From Streptosporangium sandarakinum (GTDB taxonomy: Bacteria > Actinomycetota > Actinomycetes > Streptosporangiales > Streptosporangiaceae): a stretch of 64,000 bases of DNA. The stretch covers positions 2,604,001 to 2,668,000 of the forward strand of contig NZ_JACCCO010000001.1 in NCBI RefSeq assembly GCF_013409935.1, read 5' to 3'. Shown piece after piece: positions 19,620 through 27,179 of this stretch; position 1 is the stretch's first letter, and each line of letters begins with the position of its first letter. Below the pieces are notes generated by a model. The model was not told the DNA's origin. It made no database searches and worked only from the letters and a program-made list of their open reading frames with translations. The translations under genes were made by a program, and so were the position numbers.

Positions 19620-21812
19620 TTACGGATTCTTCTCCCCCAGCGCATAATCGACGGCGAAGGCCAGGTCAAAGGCCATTCCCTCGGTGAAGCGGGTGTCGAA
19701 TCCTGCACCGCCGAGCACCCGGACGGCCTCCGCCTCGGCCCACCTGCGGATCATGGCGTCGACCGGCCAGCCGGCCGCCCGCGCCCCCTGGGAGTCCCGG
19801 GCGGCCCGGGCCGCTCCCAGCAGCCCGGCCGCCACGCGCCCGCCTGCGGCCTCCGCCTCCGCTTTCCCGGCCGCGCCCGGCGGGGTGGTCGCGGTCCAGG
19901 CGACCAGTTCGAGGCAGGCCGCCGTCAGGAGCGGGTCCCCCAGCCGCCACGCCCCCGCCAGCGCCGTCCGGGCGTGGCGCGCCGCCGTACGGCCGCGGTT
20001 CCCGATCCGCTCGATCCAGGCCAGGGCGTACTCCGTCTGGGCGTGGCTCCATTCCCCGCCCGGGTCGTCGCGCGGACGCCGGTCGCGGGCCAGCGTCTCC
20101 GCGGCCTCCCCCACCCGGCCCGCGGCCAGCAGGCTCAGGGCGGCCAGCGCGTGGCAGGCGGGCGGCTCCGGGGACATGCCGCCCCCACGGCCGCCGGGAC
20201 CGCCGGGGCCTTCCGCGTCGCCGGTCGCGCGCCCGTCCGCGGCGCGGCCGAGCAGCCGGGCGGCCCGGGCGAACTCGCGGCGTACCAGGGCGACCAGGCC
20301 CTCGATCTGGAGCGCGTGGCCGGTGGCGTGGCCCTCGCGGTCCTCCGCGCGCAGCAGGTCGAGCAGCCGCCCGGCGGTCTGCGGATCCCCCTGGCGCAGG
20401 GCCACCCACGATCGGGCCCACAGGACGCGGAACCGCTCCGGGCCGGGTTCGGCGTGCATGCGCAGCGCCGCGTCCAGGCAGTGGCGGCCCTCGTCCGGCA
20501 AGCCGCAGCAGATCCACAGGAACCACAGCGAGCCGGCCAGTGCCGCGCCGGCCCGTGACCGCGCGGGATCGGCCAGGCACAGGTCGAGCGCCGCGCGGAG
20601 GTTGTGCCGCTCGGCGCGCATCCGCCCGGCCCACTCGGCCTGCCGCTCGGGCCACTCGGCGGCGCAGCGCCCGGCCAGACGGAGGTAGTGGTCGCGATGG
20701 TGGCCCCTGAGATCACCGGTCTCCCCCAGGCGGAGCAGCCATTCGGCGCCGAACTCCCGGACGGTGTCCAGCATGCGCAGCCGCGCCCCGGCCGGGTGCT
20801 CCTCCCTCCGCACGAGCGACTGGTCGGCCAGGCCGGTCAGCGCGTCGAGCACCGCCCCGGTCGGGAGCGGCCCGCCCGCGCAGACCCGCTCGGCCGCCTC
20901 CAGGTCGAACCCGGCGGGGAAGACGGACAGCCGGGCCCACAGCAGCCGCTCCACCGGACCGCACAGCTCGTGGCTCCGGCCCATGGCCGCGCGCATCGAC
21001 TGGTGCCGTACCGGGCCGCCGCCTCCGGTCAGTACGGCGTAGCGGTCGTCCAGGGACCGCGCGAGCAGCGCGGGCGAGAACGCGGGCGACGCGGCGCGCA
21101 GCCGTACGGCGGCCAGCTCGACGGCCAGCGGGATCCGGTCGAGCCGCTCGCAGAGCGCGGCCAGCCCGTCCGGGTCCGGGTCCGGGTCCGGGGTCGAACC
21201 GGTGCCCTGACTGGAGCCGGGGCCTGTGCCTTGGTCTTGGCCGGAGCCGGGGTCGGGGTCGAGACCGGGGGCGGGGAAGGAGGCCGGGGCGGGGGCGATG
21301 GCCGCGCGGTCGCGCAGCAGGGCCACCGCGTCCTCGGTCCGCATCGGCGGGACGGGGTAGACGTGCTCGCCCGGCGGGCCCAACGGCCGCCGGGAGGTGA
21401 CCAGCACGCGCAGGCGCGGTGCGGCGCCCAGCAGGGCGACCGTCAGGCGGGCCACCGGCTCGGCCAGGTGCTCGCAGGTGTCGAGCACGAGCAGCGACCC
21501 GCGGGGGTCCAGCCGCGCGGCGAGCGCCTCCGGCACCGGCGGGAGGGACTCGTCGTCCGGCGCGGGGCCCAGGGCGGCGGCGACGACGCGCGGCAGCTCG
21601 TGCGGGTCGGTCAGCGAGGACAGGTCGACGATCCGGAAACCGCCGGGGGTCTCCGCTCCGATCATCTCGGCCACCCGGTGTGCCAGCCGGGTCTTCCCCA
21701 CGCCGCCCGGCCCGGTGAGCGTGACCAGGCGGGCCCGCCGTACCAGGCGGGTCACCTGTTCCGTCTCGGCGTGACGGCCGACGAAGGTGGTTTCCGTGAC
21801 TCCTCCGCTCAC
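19620..21812 (-). CDS. NB-ARC/TPR STAND ATPase without DNA-binding domain (paralog 3)
   Basis: A 730-residue protein, first of the tandem triplet in transcription order. FVGRHAETEQVTRLVRRARL precedes the P-loop GPGGVGKT at about residues 34-41 and Walker B LLVLDTCE at about 107-114; VLVTSRRPLGPPGEH, LDRIPLAVELAAVRLRAASP and RSHELCGPVERLLWARLSVF follow. A linker rich in Asp/Pro and Gly/Ser/Gln (coded near 21170-21290) separates the nucleotide-binding and winged-helix parts. The C-terminal helical region ends AFAVDYALGEKNP, again without an HTH. The GTG start at 21812 lacks a clear ribosome-binding site and could be a few codons off. It is divergent from a methyltransferase gene across a repeat-rich gap. 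Confidence 0.83.
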   Translation of the reverse strand: MSGGVTETTFVGRHAETEQVTRLVRRARLVTLTGPGGVGKTRLAHRVAEMIGAETPGGFRIVDLSSLTDPHELPRVVAAALGPAPDDESLPPVPEALAARLDPRGSLLVLDTCEHLAEPVARLTVALLGAAPRLRVLVTSRRPLGPPGEHVYPVPPMRTEDAVALLRDRAAIAPAPASFPAPGLDPDPGSGQDQGTGPGSSQGTGSTPDPDPDPDGLAALCERLDRIPLAVELAAVRLRAASPAFSPALLARSLDDRYAVLTGGGGPVRHQSMRAAMGRSHELCGPVERLLWARLSVFPAGFDLEAAERVCAGGPLPTGAVLDALTGLADQSLVRREEHPAGARLRMLDTVREFGAEWLLRLGETGDLRGHHRDHYLRLAGRCAAEWPERQAEWAGRMRAERHNLRAALDLCLADPARSRAGAALAGSLWFLWICCGLPDEGRHCLDAALRMHAEPGPERFRVLWARSWVALRQGDPQTAGRLLDLLRAEDREGHATGHALQIEGLVALVRREFARAARLLGRAADGRATGDAEGPGGPGGRGGGMSPEPPACHALAALSLLAAGRVGEAAETLARDRRPRDDPGGEWSHAQTEYALAWIERIGNRGRTAARHARTALAGAWRLGDPLLTAACLELVAWTATTPPGAAGKAEAEAAGGRVAAGLLGAARAARDSQGARAAGWPVDAMIRRWAEAEAVRVLGGAGFDTRFTEGMAFDLAFAVDYALGEKNP

Positions 21813-22288
21813 CGGAGGGAACGGCCTCCCGCCTCCCTGGCCGAGGTGGACGGCGGGCAGAGCCCCTGCCCGCCCGGGACGCAGGGAACCGTACCAGGAG
21901 TGCGGTCCCCCCGCCGGGTGAACGGCGGCCGGTCCGGGTGTCGGGGGGTGGGCGGGGTGTCGGGCCGGTCAGGGGCGCGAGGCCGGTCAGGGGCGCGAGG
22001 CCGGTCAGGAGGATGTCGGGCCGGTCAGAGACGCGAAGCCGGTCGGAGGGGTGAGGCCGGTCAGGAGGGTGCGTCCGGTGGAGTGGAGGCCGGACGGGGG
22101 CGCGGAAACCGGCCGGAGGTGTGGAAGCCGAACGGCGGTGTGGAAGCCGGATGGGGGCGCGCGTCCCGGGGGGCGCGACCGTTCGCGAGGCCGTCCCGGG
22201 GTGACGGCCACTAGACTCTTGGGCTGTCCATGGCCGCGTGCGCCAGCCGGTGCCGCGGCTCCTGAGTGATCGAGCTGGACGGAACCTC
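21813..22288. other. Intergenic region between divergent genes, mostly decayed repeats
   Basis: About 475 bases between paralog 3 and the methyltransferase. Most of it is the degenerate tandem-repeat array described separately. Promoters for both directions must lie here, but none stands out in the GC-rich sequence. Confidence 0.5.
21963..22162. repeat. Degenerate tandem array, unit about 18 bp
   Basis: Around ten units with the core GGCCGGTCAGG recur mostly every 18 bases (cores near 21963, 21981, 21999, 22019, 22037, 22055, 22073, 22088, 22107, 22126, 22145). The first three are nearly identical and later ones diverge progressively. The period is a multiple of three, and read on the minus strand it gives LTGLAP-like hexapeptides, but stops interrupt the frame before the neighbouring gene. 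Confidence 0.85.
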
Positions 22289-23020
22289 ATGTCTGGGTAT
22301 GACCGCGTAGTGCAACCCGCGGCCGGCGACGAGGCCCTGGAGAACCACCTGGGTGGGGACGAGGCCAAGAACTACCGGCAGTACGAGTTCGACATGGTCG
22401 CCCCGCACGTGGGCCGGTCCATGCTGGAGATCGGCTCCGGCCTCGGGCACTTCGCCGAGCAGTTCCTGCCCCGGCTCGACCGGCTGGTGGTCAGCGACTT
22501 CGACCCCTACTGCGTGGAGCAGCTCAAGAAGCGCTTCGCCGGCCGCGACGACATCGACGTGCTGAAGTTCGGCCTGCCGACCGACATCCCGATCGGCGAG
22601 AAGGTCGACACCGTCGTGATGATGAACGTCCTGGAGCACATCGAGGAGGACGTCGAGGCGCTGCGCTCCCTGGCCAAGGTGACCGTTCCCGGCGGGCGGA
22701 TCATCATCTGGGTCCCGGGCTACATGCAGCTCTACGGAGACTTCGACCGCAAGGTCGGCCACGTCACCCGCTACACCCCCGCCACGCTGCGCAGCACGGT
22801 CTCCCGGGCGGGCCTGGACATCGGCGTGCTCAAGCCGATCAACTTCCTCGGCGGCATCGCCTGGTGGGCCGCGGTCCGCCGCGGCGGCGTGGGCTACCCC
22901 GACCCCCGGCTGGTGAAGATCTACGACCGCACGGTGGTGCCCACCACCCGCTTCATCGAGCGCTTCATCCGCCCGCCCTTCGGGCAGACGGTCTTCTGCG
23001 TCGCCCGCGTGCCGCGGTAG
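22289..23020 (+). CDS. Class I SAM-dependent methyltransferase
   Basis: A 243-residue methyltransferase. Motif I is MLEIGSGLGHFAEQF (about residues 45-59), followed by LVVSDFDPYCVEQLKKRF, then VDTVVMMNVLEHIEEDVEAL and the post-motif strand GGRIIIWVPGYMQLYGDFDR. The C-terminal part (PDPRLVKIYDRTVVPTTRFI) resembles methyltransferases linked to polysaccharide or lipid-carrier sugar modification, but the substrate cannot be read here. I took the ATG at 22289 with GGACGGAACC upstream; an in-frame upstream start would add 17 residues of unrelated sequence. Confidence 0.85.
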   Translation: MSGYDRVVQPAAGDEALENHLGGDEAKNYRQYEFDMVAPHVGRSMLEIGSGLGHFAEQFLPRLDRLVVSDFDPYCVEQLKKRFAGRDDIDVLKFGLPTDIPIGEKVDTVVMMNVLEHIEEDVEALRSLAKVTVPGGRIIIWVPGYMQLYGDFDRKVGHVTRYTPATLRSTVSRAGLDIGVLKPINFLGGIAWWAAVRRGGVGYPDPRLVKIYDRTVVPTTRFIERFIRPPFGQTVFCVARVPR

Positions 23021-23199
23021 GGACCGGCGGTCCGGCCGGACGGCGGTCCGCCGCGGGCGCCCGATCTCCCGGGCCTTCTTCCTGCCGTTCCCGGTGTTCC
23101 CGCCGGATCGTCCTCCCGGCGTCCCCGGTGTTCCCGGGGTTTCCCTCGGCGACGGGAACCGCCCGGGTTCCCGGGGGCCACCTGGCCTTTCTCCGGTCT

Positions 23200-23217
23200 G
23201 TTACCGGGGCGTAACCT
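23200..23217 (+). promoter_or_regulatory. Palindrome and -10-like element upstream of acyl-CoA dehydrogenase
   Basis: GTTAC (23200-23204) and GTAAC (23211-23215) form an inverted repeat whose right arm lies within TAACCT (23212-23217), a plausible -10 hexamer 28 bases before the start codon. It could be a repressor site over the promoter. No clear -35 was found. Confidence 0.35.
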
Positions 23218-23245
23218 CGAAGCATCCGCGTCCGAGGAGGTCAGC

Positions 23246-25120
23246 ATGACCGATTACGCCAAGGCACGTGAGGTGGCCGAGCAGGCCCGGGAGAAGGAGT
23301 GGACCCGGCCCAGCTTCGGCAGGCAGCTCTTCCTGGGCGACTTCCGCCTCGATCTGGTCCATCCGGCACCGGTCCCGCCGGAGGCCGAGTCCGAGAAGGG
23401 CGAGCGGTTCCTGCACGCCCTGCGGCGTTTCCTGGAGACCCGGGTGGACCCGGCGCTGATCGAGCGGACCGCCCGGATACCCGATGAGGTGATCAAGGAT
23501 CTCGCGCAGCTCGGCGCGTTCGGGATCACCATCGAGGAGCGGTACGGCGGGCTCGGGCTGAGCCACCTCGACTACGGCCGGGCGCTGATGCTCGCCGGGT
23601 CCTGCAACCCGGCCCTCGGCACGCTGCTGTCGGCGCACCAGTCGATCGGGGTGCCCAAGCCGCTCAAGCAGTTCGGCACCGAGGAGCAGAAGCGGGCCTT
23701 CCTGCCCCGCTGCGCGAAGGGCGAGGTGTCGGCGTTCCTGCTGACCGAGCCCGACGTCGGCTCCGATCCGGCGCGGCTCGCCACCACGGCCGAACGGGAC
23801 GGCGACGACTACGTGCTGGACGGTGTGAAGCTGTGGACGACCAACGGGGTCATCGCGAGCCTGCTGGTCGTGATGGCCCGCACCGACAGGGGGATCTCCG
23901 CGTTCGTCGTCGAGGCCGACACCCCCGGGATCACGGTCGAGCGGCGTAACACCTTCATGGGCCTGCGCGGCATCGAGAACGGTGTGACCAGGTTCCACCG
24001 GGTGCGCGTCCCGGCGGCCAACCTGATCGGCAGGGAGGGCCAGGGCCTGAAGATCGCGCTGACCACGCTCAACACCGGGCGGCTCTCCCTTCCCGCGGTC
24101 TGCGCCGGGATCTCCAAGTGGGCGGTCAAGATCGCCAGGGAGTGGAGCGGCGCGCGGGAGCAGTGGGGCCGGCCGATCGGCGGCCACGAGGCGGTGGCCA
24201 CCAAGATCGGCTTCATCGCGGCCACGGCCTACGCTCTGGAGGCGGTGACGAACCTGTCGTGCCGGCTGGCCGACGACGCGCGCAACGACATCCGGATCGA
24301 GGCGGCGCTGGCCAAGCTGTACGCCTCGGAGATGGCGTGGCGGGTGGCCGACGAGCTGGTCCAGATCCGCGGCGGGCGCGGCTACGAGACGGCCGAGTCG
24401 CTGGCCGCGCGGGGCGAGCGCGGTGTCCCGGCCGAGCAGTTCCTCCGGGATCTGCGGATCAACCGGATCTTCGAGGGGTCCACCGAGATCATGCACCTGC
24501 TGATCGCCCGCGAGGCGGTGGACGCCCACCTGTCGGCCGCCGGCGGAGTGATCGACCCGTCCCTGGACACCGCGGCGCGGCTCCGCGCGGCGGCGAAGGC
24601 GGGCGGGTTCTACGCGCGGTGGCTGCCGACGCTGGTCACGGGCCCGGGCAGCGTCCCCGGCTCCTACGCGGAGTTCGGGCCGCTGGCCGCGCACCTGCGC
24701 TACGTGGAGCGGACGAGCCGCAGGCTGGCCCGGTCCACCTTCTACGGCATGTCCCGCTGGCAGGGAAGGCTGGAGCACCGGCAGGGCTTCCTCAGCCGGA
24801 TCGTGGACATCGGCGCCGAGCTGTTCGCGATCACCGCGACATGCGTCCGGGCCCGGGAGGACGCCACCGACCTGGGCATCAGGGCCGTCGAGCTGGCCGA
24901 CGCCTTCTGCCACCAGGCGCGGCTCCGCGCCGACGCGCTGTTCGACCGGCTGTGGGACAACACCGACTCCCGCGACGCGCGACTGGCCGCGCGCGTGCTG
25001 GAGGACCGGTACGCGTTCCTGGAGGAGGGGATCATCGACCCCTCGATCGAGGGCCCGTGGATCGCGGCCGCCGAGCCCGGCCCGTCGGCCGCCGAGAACG
25101 TGCACCGGCCGATCCGCTGA
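23246..25120 (+). CDS. Acyl-CoA dehydrogenase, long form with C-terminal extension
   Basis: A 624-residue FAD enzyme that oxidises acyl-CoA to trans-2-enoyl-CoA. Residues about 50-410 are the standard dehydrogenase fold: ERYGGLGLSHLDYGRALMLA, FLLTEPDVGSDPARL, LDGVKLWTTNGV, FVVEADTPGITVERR, AREQWGRPIGGHEAVATKIG, VQIRGGRGYETAES and the catalytic segment RINRIFEGSTEIMHL. About 200 further residues give a C-terminal domain as in VLCAD/ACAD9-like enzymes, which usually act on long chains. Chain-length preference is inference. ATG at 23246 with CGAGGAGG upstream. A 27-bp tandem repeat starts at its last codons. Confidence 0.92.
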   Translation: MTDYAKAREVAEQAREKEWTRPSFGRQLFLGDFRLDLVHPAPVPPEAESEKGERFLHALRRFLETRVDPALIERTARIPDEVIKDLAQLGAFGITIEERYGGLGLSHLDYGRALMLAGSCNPALGTLLSAHQSIGVPKPLKQFGTEEQKRAFLPRCAKGEVSAFLLTEPDVGSDPARLATTAERDGDDYVLDGVKLWTTNGVIASLLVVMARTDRGISAFVVEADTPGITVERRNTFMGLRGIENGVTRFHRVRVPAANLIGREGQGLKIALTTLNTGRLSLPAVCAGISKWAVKIAREWSGAREQWGRPIGGHEAVATKIGFIAATAYALEAVTNLSCRLADDARNDIRIEAALAKLYASEMAWRVADELVQIRGGRGYETAESLAARGERGVPAEQFLRDLRINRIFEGSTEIMHLLIAREAVDAHLSAAGGVIDPSLDTAARLRAAAKAGGFYARWLPTLVTGPGSVPGSYAEFGPLAAHLRYVERTSRRLARSTFYGMSRWQGRLEHRQGFLSRIVDIGAELFAITATCVRAREDATDLGIRAVELADAFCHQARLRADALFDRLWDNTDSRDARLAARVLEDRYAFLEEGIIDPSIEGPWIAAAEPGPSAAENVHRPIR

Positions 25121-25215
25121 CGACCACCGGAGCCACCGATCCGCTGGCGACCACCGGAGCCACCGATTCACCGGGACCGCCGAGGCCCCGATCCGCCGGG
25201 GACCACCGGGGCTCG
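25111..25215 (+). repeat. 27-bp tandem repeats overlapping the end of the dehydrogenase gene
   Basis: Two near-identical 27-base units start at 25111 and 25138 (gatccgctgacgaccaccgg and following), with degraded copies at about 25165 and 25190. The first unit contains the last codons and the TGA stop of the dehydrogenase. The repeats extend only downstream. Confidence 0.85.
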
Positions 25216-25369
25216 GGGCGATCGAGGGAAACCGGGGGAGATCGGAGATCGGGGGAGACCCGCCGGGACCGGCTCGGGGACGCGGCGTGCCACCGCACCC
25301 CCGGCCCGGTCCCGGGACGCCGGGATAAATGGATTGCACCGTACGGCGGGCCCGCCGTACGGTGGCCGT
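25216..25369 (+). other. Gap with a perfect 28-bp palindrome (25337-25364)
   Basis: No gene is seen. Positions 25337-25350 are the exact reverse complement of 25351-25364, a 28-base uninterrupted palindrome built from two CCGTACGG motifs around GGGCCC. It could act as a terminator hairpin for the dehydrogenase or as a protein-binding site in front of the leader that follows. Being symmetric, it works on either strand. Confidence 0.6.
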
Positions 25370-25510
25370 ATGTGGATCAACTCCTAGAAGCCGGCGTCGA
25401 CCAGCGATGACTGGTCCGCCCGCACTCAGCTCTCTGGCCCGTTCGTTCGACGCGGCGGCTGAGTCTCCGGCACGGCCTTCGGCCGCGTCTTCATGATCTT
25501 CGAGGAGTGG
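25370..25510 (+). promoter_or_regulatory. Structured leader with tiny ORF ahead of a small basic protein
   Basis: A five-codon reading frame, ATG TGG ATC AAC TCC TAG (25370-25387), is followed by three hairpins: CCAG/CTGG at 25401-25414, ACTCAGC/GCTGAGT (25424-25430 with 25458-25464) and CGGCC/GGCCG near 25473-25485. GAGGAG follows and then the start codon of the next small gene. The arrangement resembles an attenuator or riboswitch-type leader. I do not recognise it as a known class. Confidence 0.4.
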
Positions 25511-25513
25511 CAC

Positions 25514-25705
25514 ATGCGAATCCGTTTCACCCATCAGTCCCAGGACCCCGACCGGCCCGGCGAGGACGGCACGCCCGGGGGCTCGCCCCGCGTCCTCCCG
25601 CCCGGCCGCGGGCTTCCGGCCGCGCCCCGGCGCGTGGCGATGCCCCGCACTCCGGCCAGGCCCACCCACCAGCCGCGCCGGATTCCCGGCAAGGGCGGCC
25701 GCTGA
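25514..25705 (+). CDS. Small basic Pro/Arg-rich protein, unknown
   Basis: A possible 63-residue protein starting MRIRFTHQSQDPDRPGEDG and ending PTHQPRRIPGKGGR. About 40% of the residues are Arg, Pro or Gly, with no membrane helix, signal peptide or cysteine. In favour of a real gene: GAGGAG sits 6 bases before the ATG, a structured leader precedes it, and the composition is split into an acidic-polar front and a basic tail. Against: no family is recognised and GC-rich DNA yields chance frames. I infer expression from the leader only. Confidence 0.45.
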   Translation: MRIRFTHQSQDPDRPGEDGTPGGSPRVLPPGRGLPAAPRRVAMPRTPARPTHQPRRIPGKGGR

Positions 25706-25727
25706 CGGCGGGCCCTCTCGGCGCGAC

Positions 25728-25846
25728 GCGTTCCTTGAAGGCGCGTCCCCGCTAAGGCGGGCGGGTCCTCCTGTTCGGCGCGTTCCCTTGAAGGCGCGTC
25801 TTCTCGAAAGCGCGTCCCTTGAGGGCGGGCGGGTCCTCCTGGCGGC
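25728..25846. repeat. Imperfect direct repeats downstream of the small gene
   Basis: The segment cgcgttccttgaaggcgcgt occurs near 25728 and again, with one extra c, near 25779. The segment gcgggcgggtcctcctg occurs at about 25758 and 25826. Together they make a roughly two-copy array. No coding frame uses it. Confidence 0.7.
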
Positions 25847-25867
25847 GGGCCCGCCCGGCCGGTGACG

Positions 25868-25918
25868 GGCGAAAGGCCGCCTCGGACCCGGAAGACCGGG
25901 CCGGGGCGGCCTTTCGCC
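25868..25918 (-). terminator. Terminator after the thiolase gene
   Basis: GGCGAAAGGCCGCC (25868-25881) pairs perfectly with GGCGGCCTTTCGCC (25905-25918); the 23-base centre can form a further GC stem. It begins 40 bases beyond the thiolase stop on the minus strand. No U-tract follows. Confidence 0.75.
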
Positions 25919-25958
25919 TCGCGCGCTCCCCTCGGGAACTCTCGGGAGCCCCGGCGGG

Positions 25959-27104
25959 TCAGACCCGCTCGATGATGGTGACGTTCGCCTGGCCGCCGCC
26001 CTCGCACATCGTCTGCAGGCCGTACCGGCCGCCGGTGCGCTCCAGTTCGTGGACCAGCTTGGTCATCAGGATCGCGCCGGTGCCGCCCAGCGGGTGACCC
26101 AGGGCGATGGCGCCGCCGTTCGGGTTGACCTTGGCGGGGTCGGCGCCCAGCTCCTTGATCCACGCCAGCGGGACCGGGGCGAACGCCTCGTTGATCTCGG
26201 TGACGTCGATGTCGCCGATGGACAGCCCGGACCGCTGCAGGGCCTTGTGGGTCGCCGGGATCGGCGCGGTCAGCATGTAGACCGGGTCGTCGCCGGTGAG
26301 CGCCAGCGTGACGATCCGGGCCCTGGGGACCAGACCGTGGTCGCGGATCGCCTTCTCGGAGGCGATCAGCAGCGCGCCGGAGCCGTCGGAGATCTGCGAG
26401 GAGGTCGCCGCGGTGATCCGCCCGCCCTCGCGGAGGGCCTTGAGCGACGCCATCTTCTCCAGTGTGGTGTCCGGCCGCGGCCCCTCGTCGTCCTCGACGC
26501 CGTTGATCGGGGCGATCTGGTCCCGGAAGTGGCCGTTGGCGATGGCCTTGGCCGCCCGCTGGTGGCTCTCGTAGGCGTACCGCTCCAGTTCCTCGCGCTC
26601 GAAGCCCCACTTCTCGCACATCAGCTCGGCGCCGCGGAACTGGGAGATCTCCTGCTTGCCGTACCGCTCGGCCCAGCCCTCGCCGAACGGGAAGGGCATC
26701 CCCTTCTCCAGCGCGGCGGTGATCGACGAGCCCATCGGCACGACGCTCATCGACTCCACGCCGGCGGCCACCACGAGGTCCTGGGTGCCGGAGAGCACTC
26801 CCTGGGCGGCGAAGTGGACCGCCTGCTGGGAGGAGCCGCACTGGCGGTCGATGGTGACGCCCGCGACGCTCGTAGGCAGGCCCGCCGACAGCCAGGCGTT
26901 GCGCGCGATGTCCATGCTCTGCGGGCCGAACTGCATGACGCAGCCCATGATGACGTCCTCCACCGCGGCCGGGTCGACGCCGGTGCGGTCGATGAGCGCC
27001 CTGAGCGTGTGCGCGGCCAGGTCGGTGGGGTGGACGGTGGACAGCCCGCCCTTCTTCTTGCCGACCGGGGTGCGGACGGCCCCGACGATGTACGCCTCTG
27101 CCAC
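25959..27104 (-). CDS. Thiolase (acetyl-CoA C-acyltransferase)
   Basis: A 381-residue thiolase that cleaves 3-ketoacyl-CoA or condenses two acyl-CoAs. The acylated cysteine is in TIDRQCGSSQQAVHFAAQ (about residue 91). Further marks are EINEAFAPVPLAWIKELG, NPNGGAIALGHPLGGTGA (catalytic His) and MCEGGGQANVTIIERV (second Cys). GTG start at 27104 with AGGAGG 6 bases upstream. A 19-bp palindrome covers the probable transcription start, so control by a TetR-type repressor is plausible. The preceding gene on this strand is unrelated, which makes it a single-gene unit. Degradative or biosynthetic use cannot be decided from sequence. Confidence 0.93.
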   Translation of the reverse strand: MAEAYIVGAVRTPVGKKKGGLSTVHPTDLAAHTLRALIDRTGVDPAAVEDVIMGCVMQFGPQSMDIARNAWLSAGLPTSVAGVTIDRQCGSSQQAVHFAAQGVLSGTQDLVVAAGVESMSVVPMGSSITAALEKGMPFPFGEGWAERYGKQEISQFRGAELMCEKWGFEREELERYAYESHQRAAKAIANGHFRDQIAPINGVEDDEGPRPDTTLEKMASLKALREGGRITAATSSQISDGSGALLIASEKAIRDHGLVPRARIVTLALTGDDPVYMLTAPIPATHKALQRSGLSIGDIDVTEINEAFAPVPLAWIKELGADPAKVNPNGGAIALGHPLGGTGAILMTKLVHELERTGGRYGLQTMCEGGGQANVTIIERV

Positions 27105-27122
27105 AGTGCCTCCTGCTCATGA

Positions 27123-27141
27123 AACCGAGCAATGTTCGGTT
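27123..27141 (-). promoter_or_regulatory. Palindromic operator candidate upstream of thiolase
   Basis: AACCGA (27123-27128) and TCGGTT (27136-27141) flank a 7-base centre. On the minus strand a -10-like TAATCT with a CGACAG 17 bases before it lies just upstream, so the palindrome would cover the transcription start. The size and symmetry fit TetR-family operators common at acyl-CoA genes; the regulator is not in the window. Confidence 0.5.
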
Positions 27142-27179
27142 ACTAGGAGATTACAGGAGAAGCCTTCCCACTGTCGTGT

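Noticed and set aside
21963-22162. CRISPR array
   Set aside because: Units are contiguous with no unique spacers and diverge steadily, so this is a tandem repeat. No cas gene is present.
25416-25705. Alternative start at 25496 (MIFEEWH) for the small basic protein
   Set aside because: The GAGGAG site lies just before the ATG at 25514 and inside the longer version, so the shorter start is preferred.
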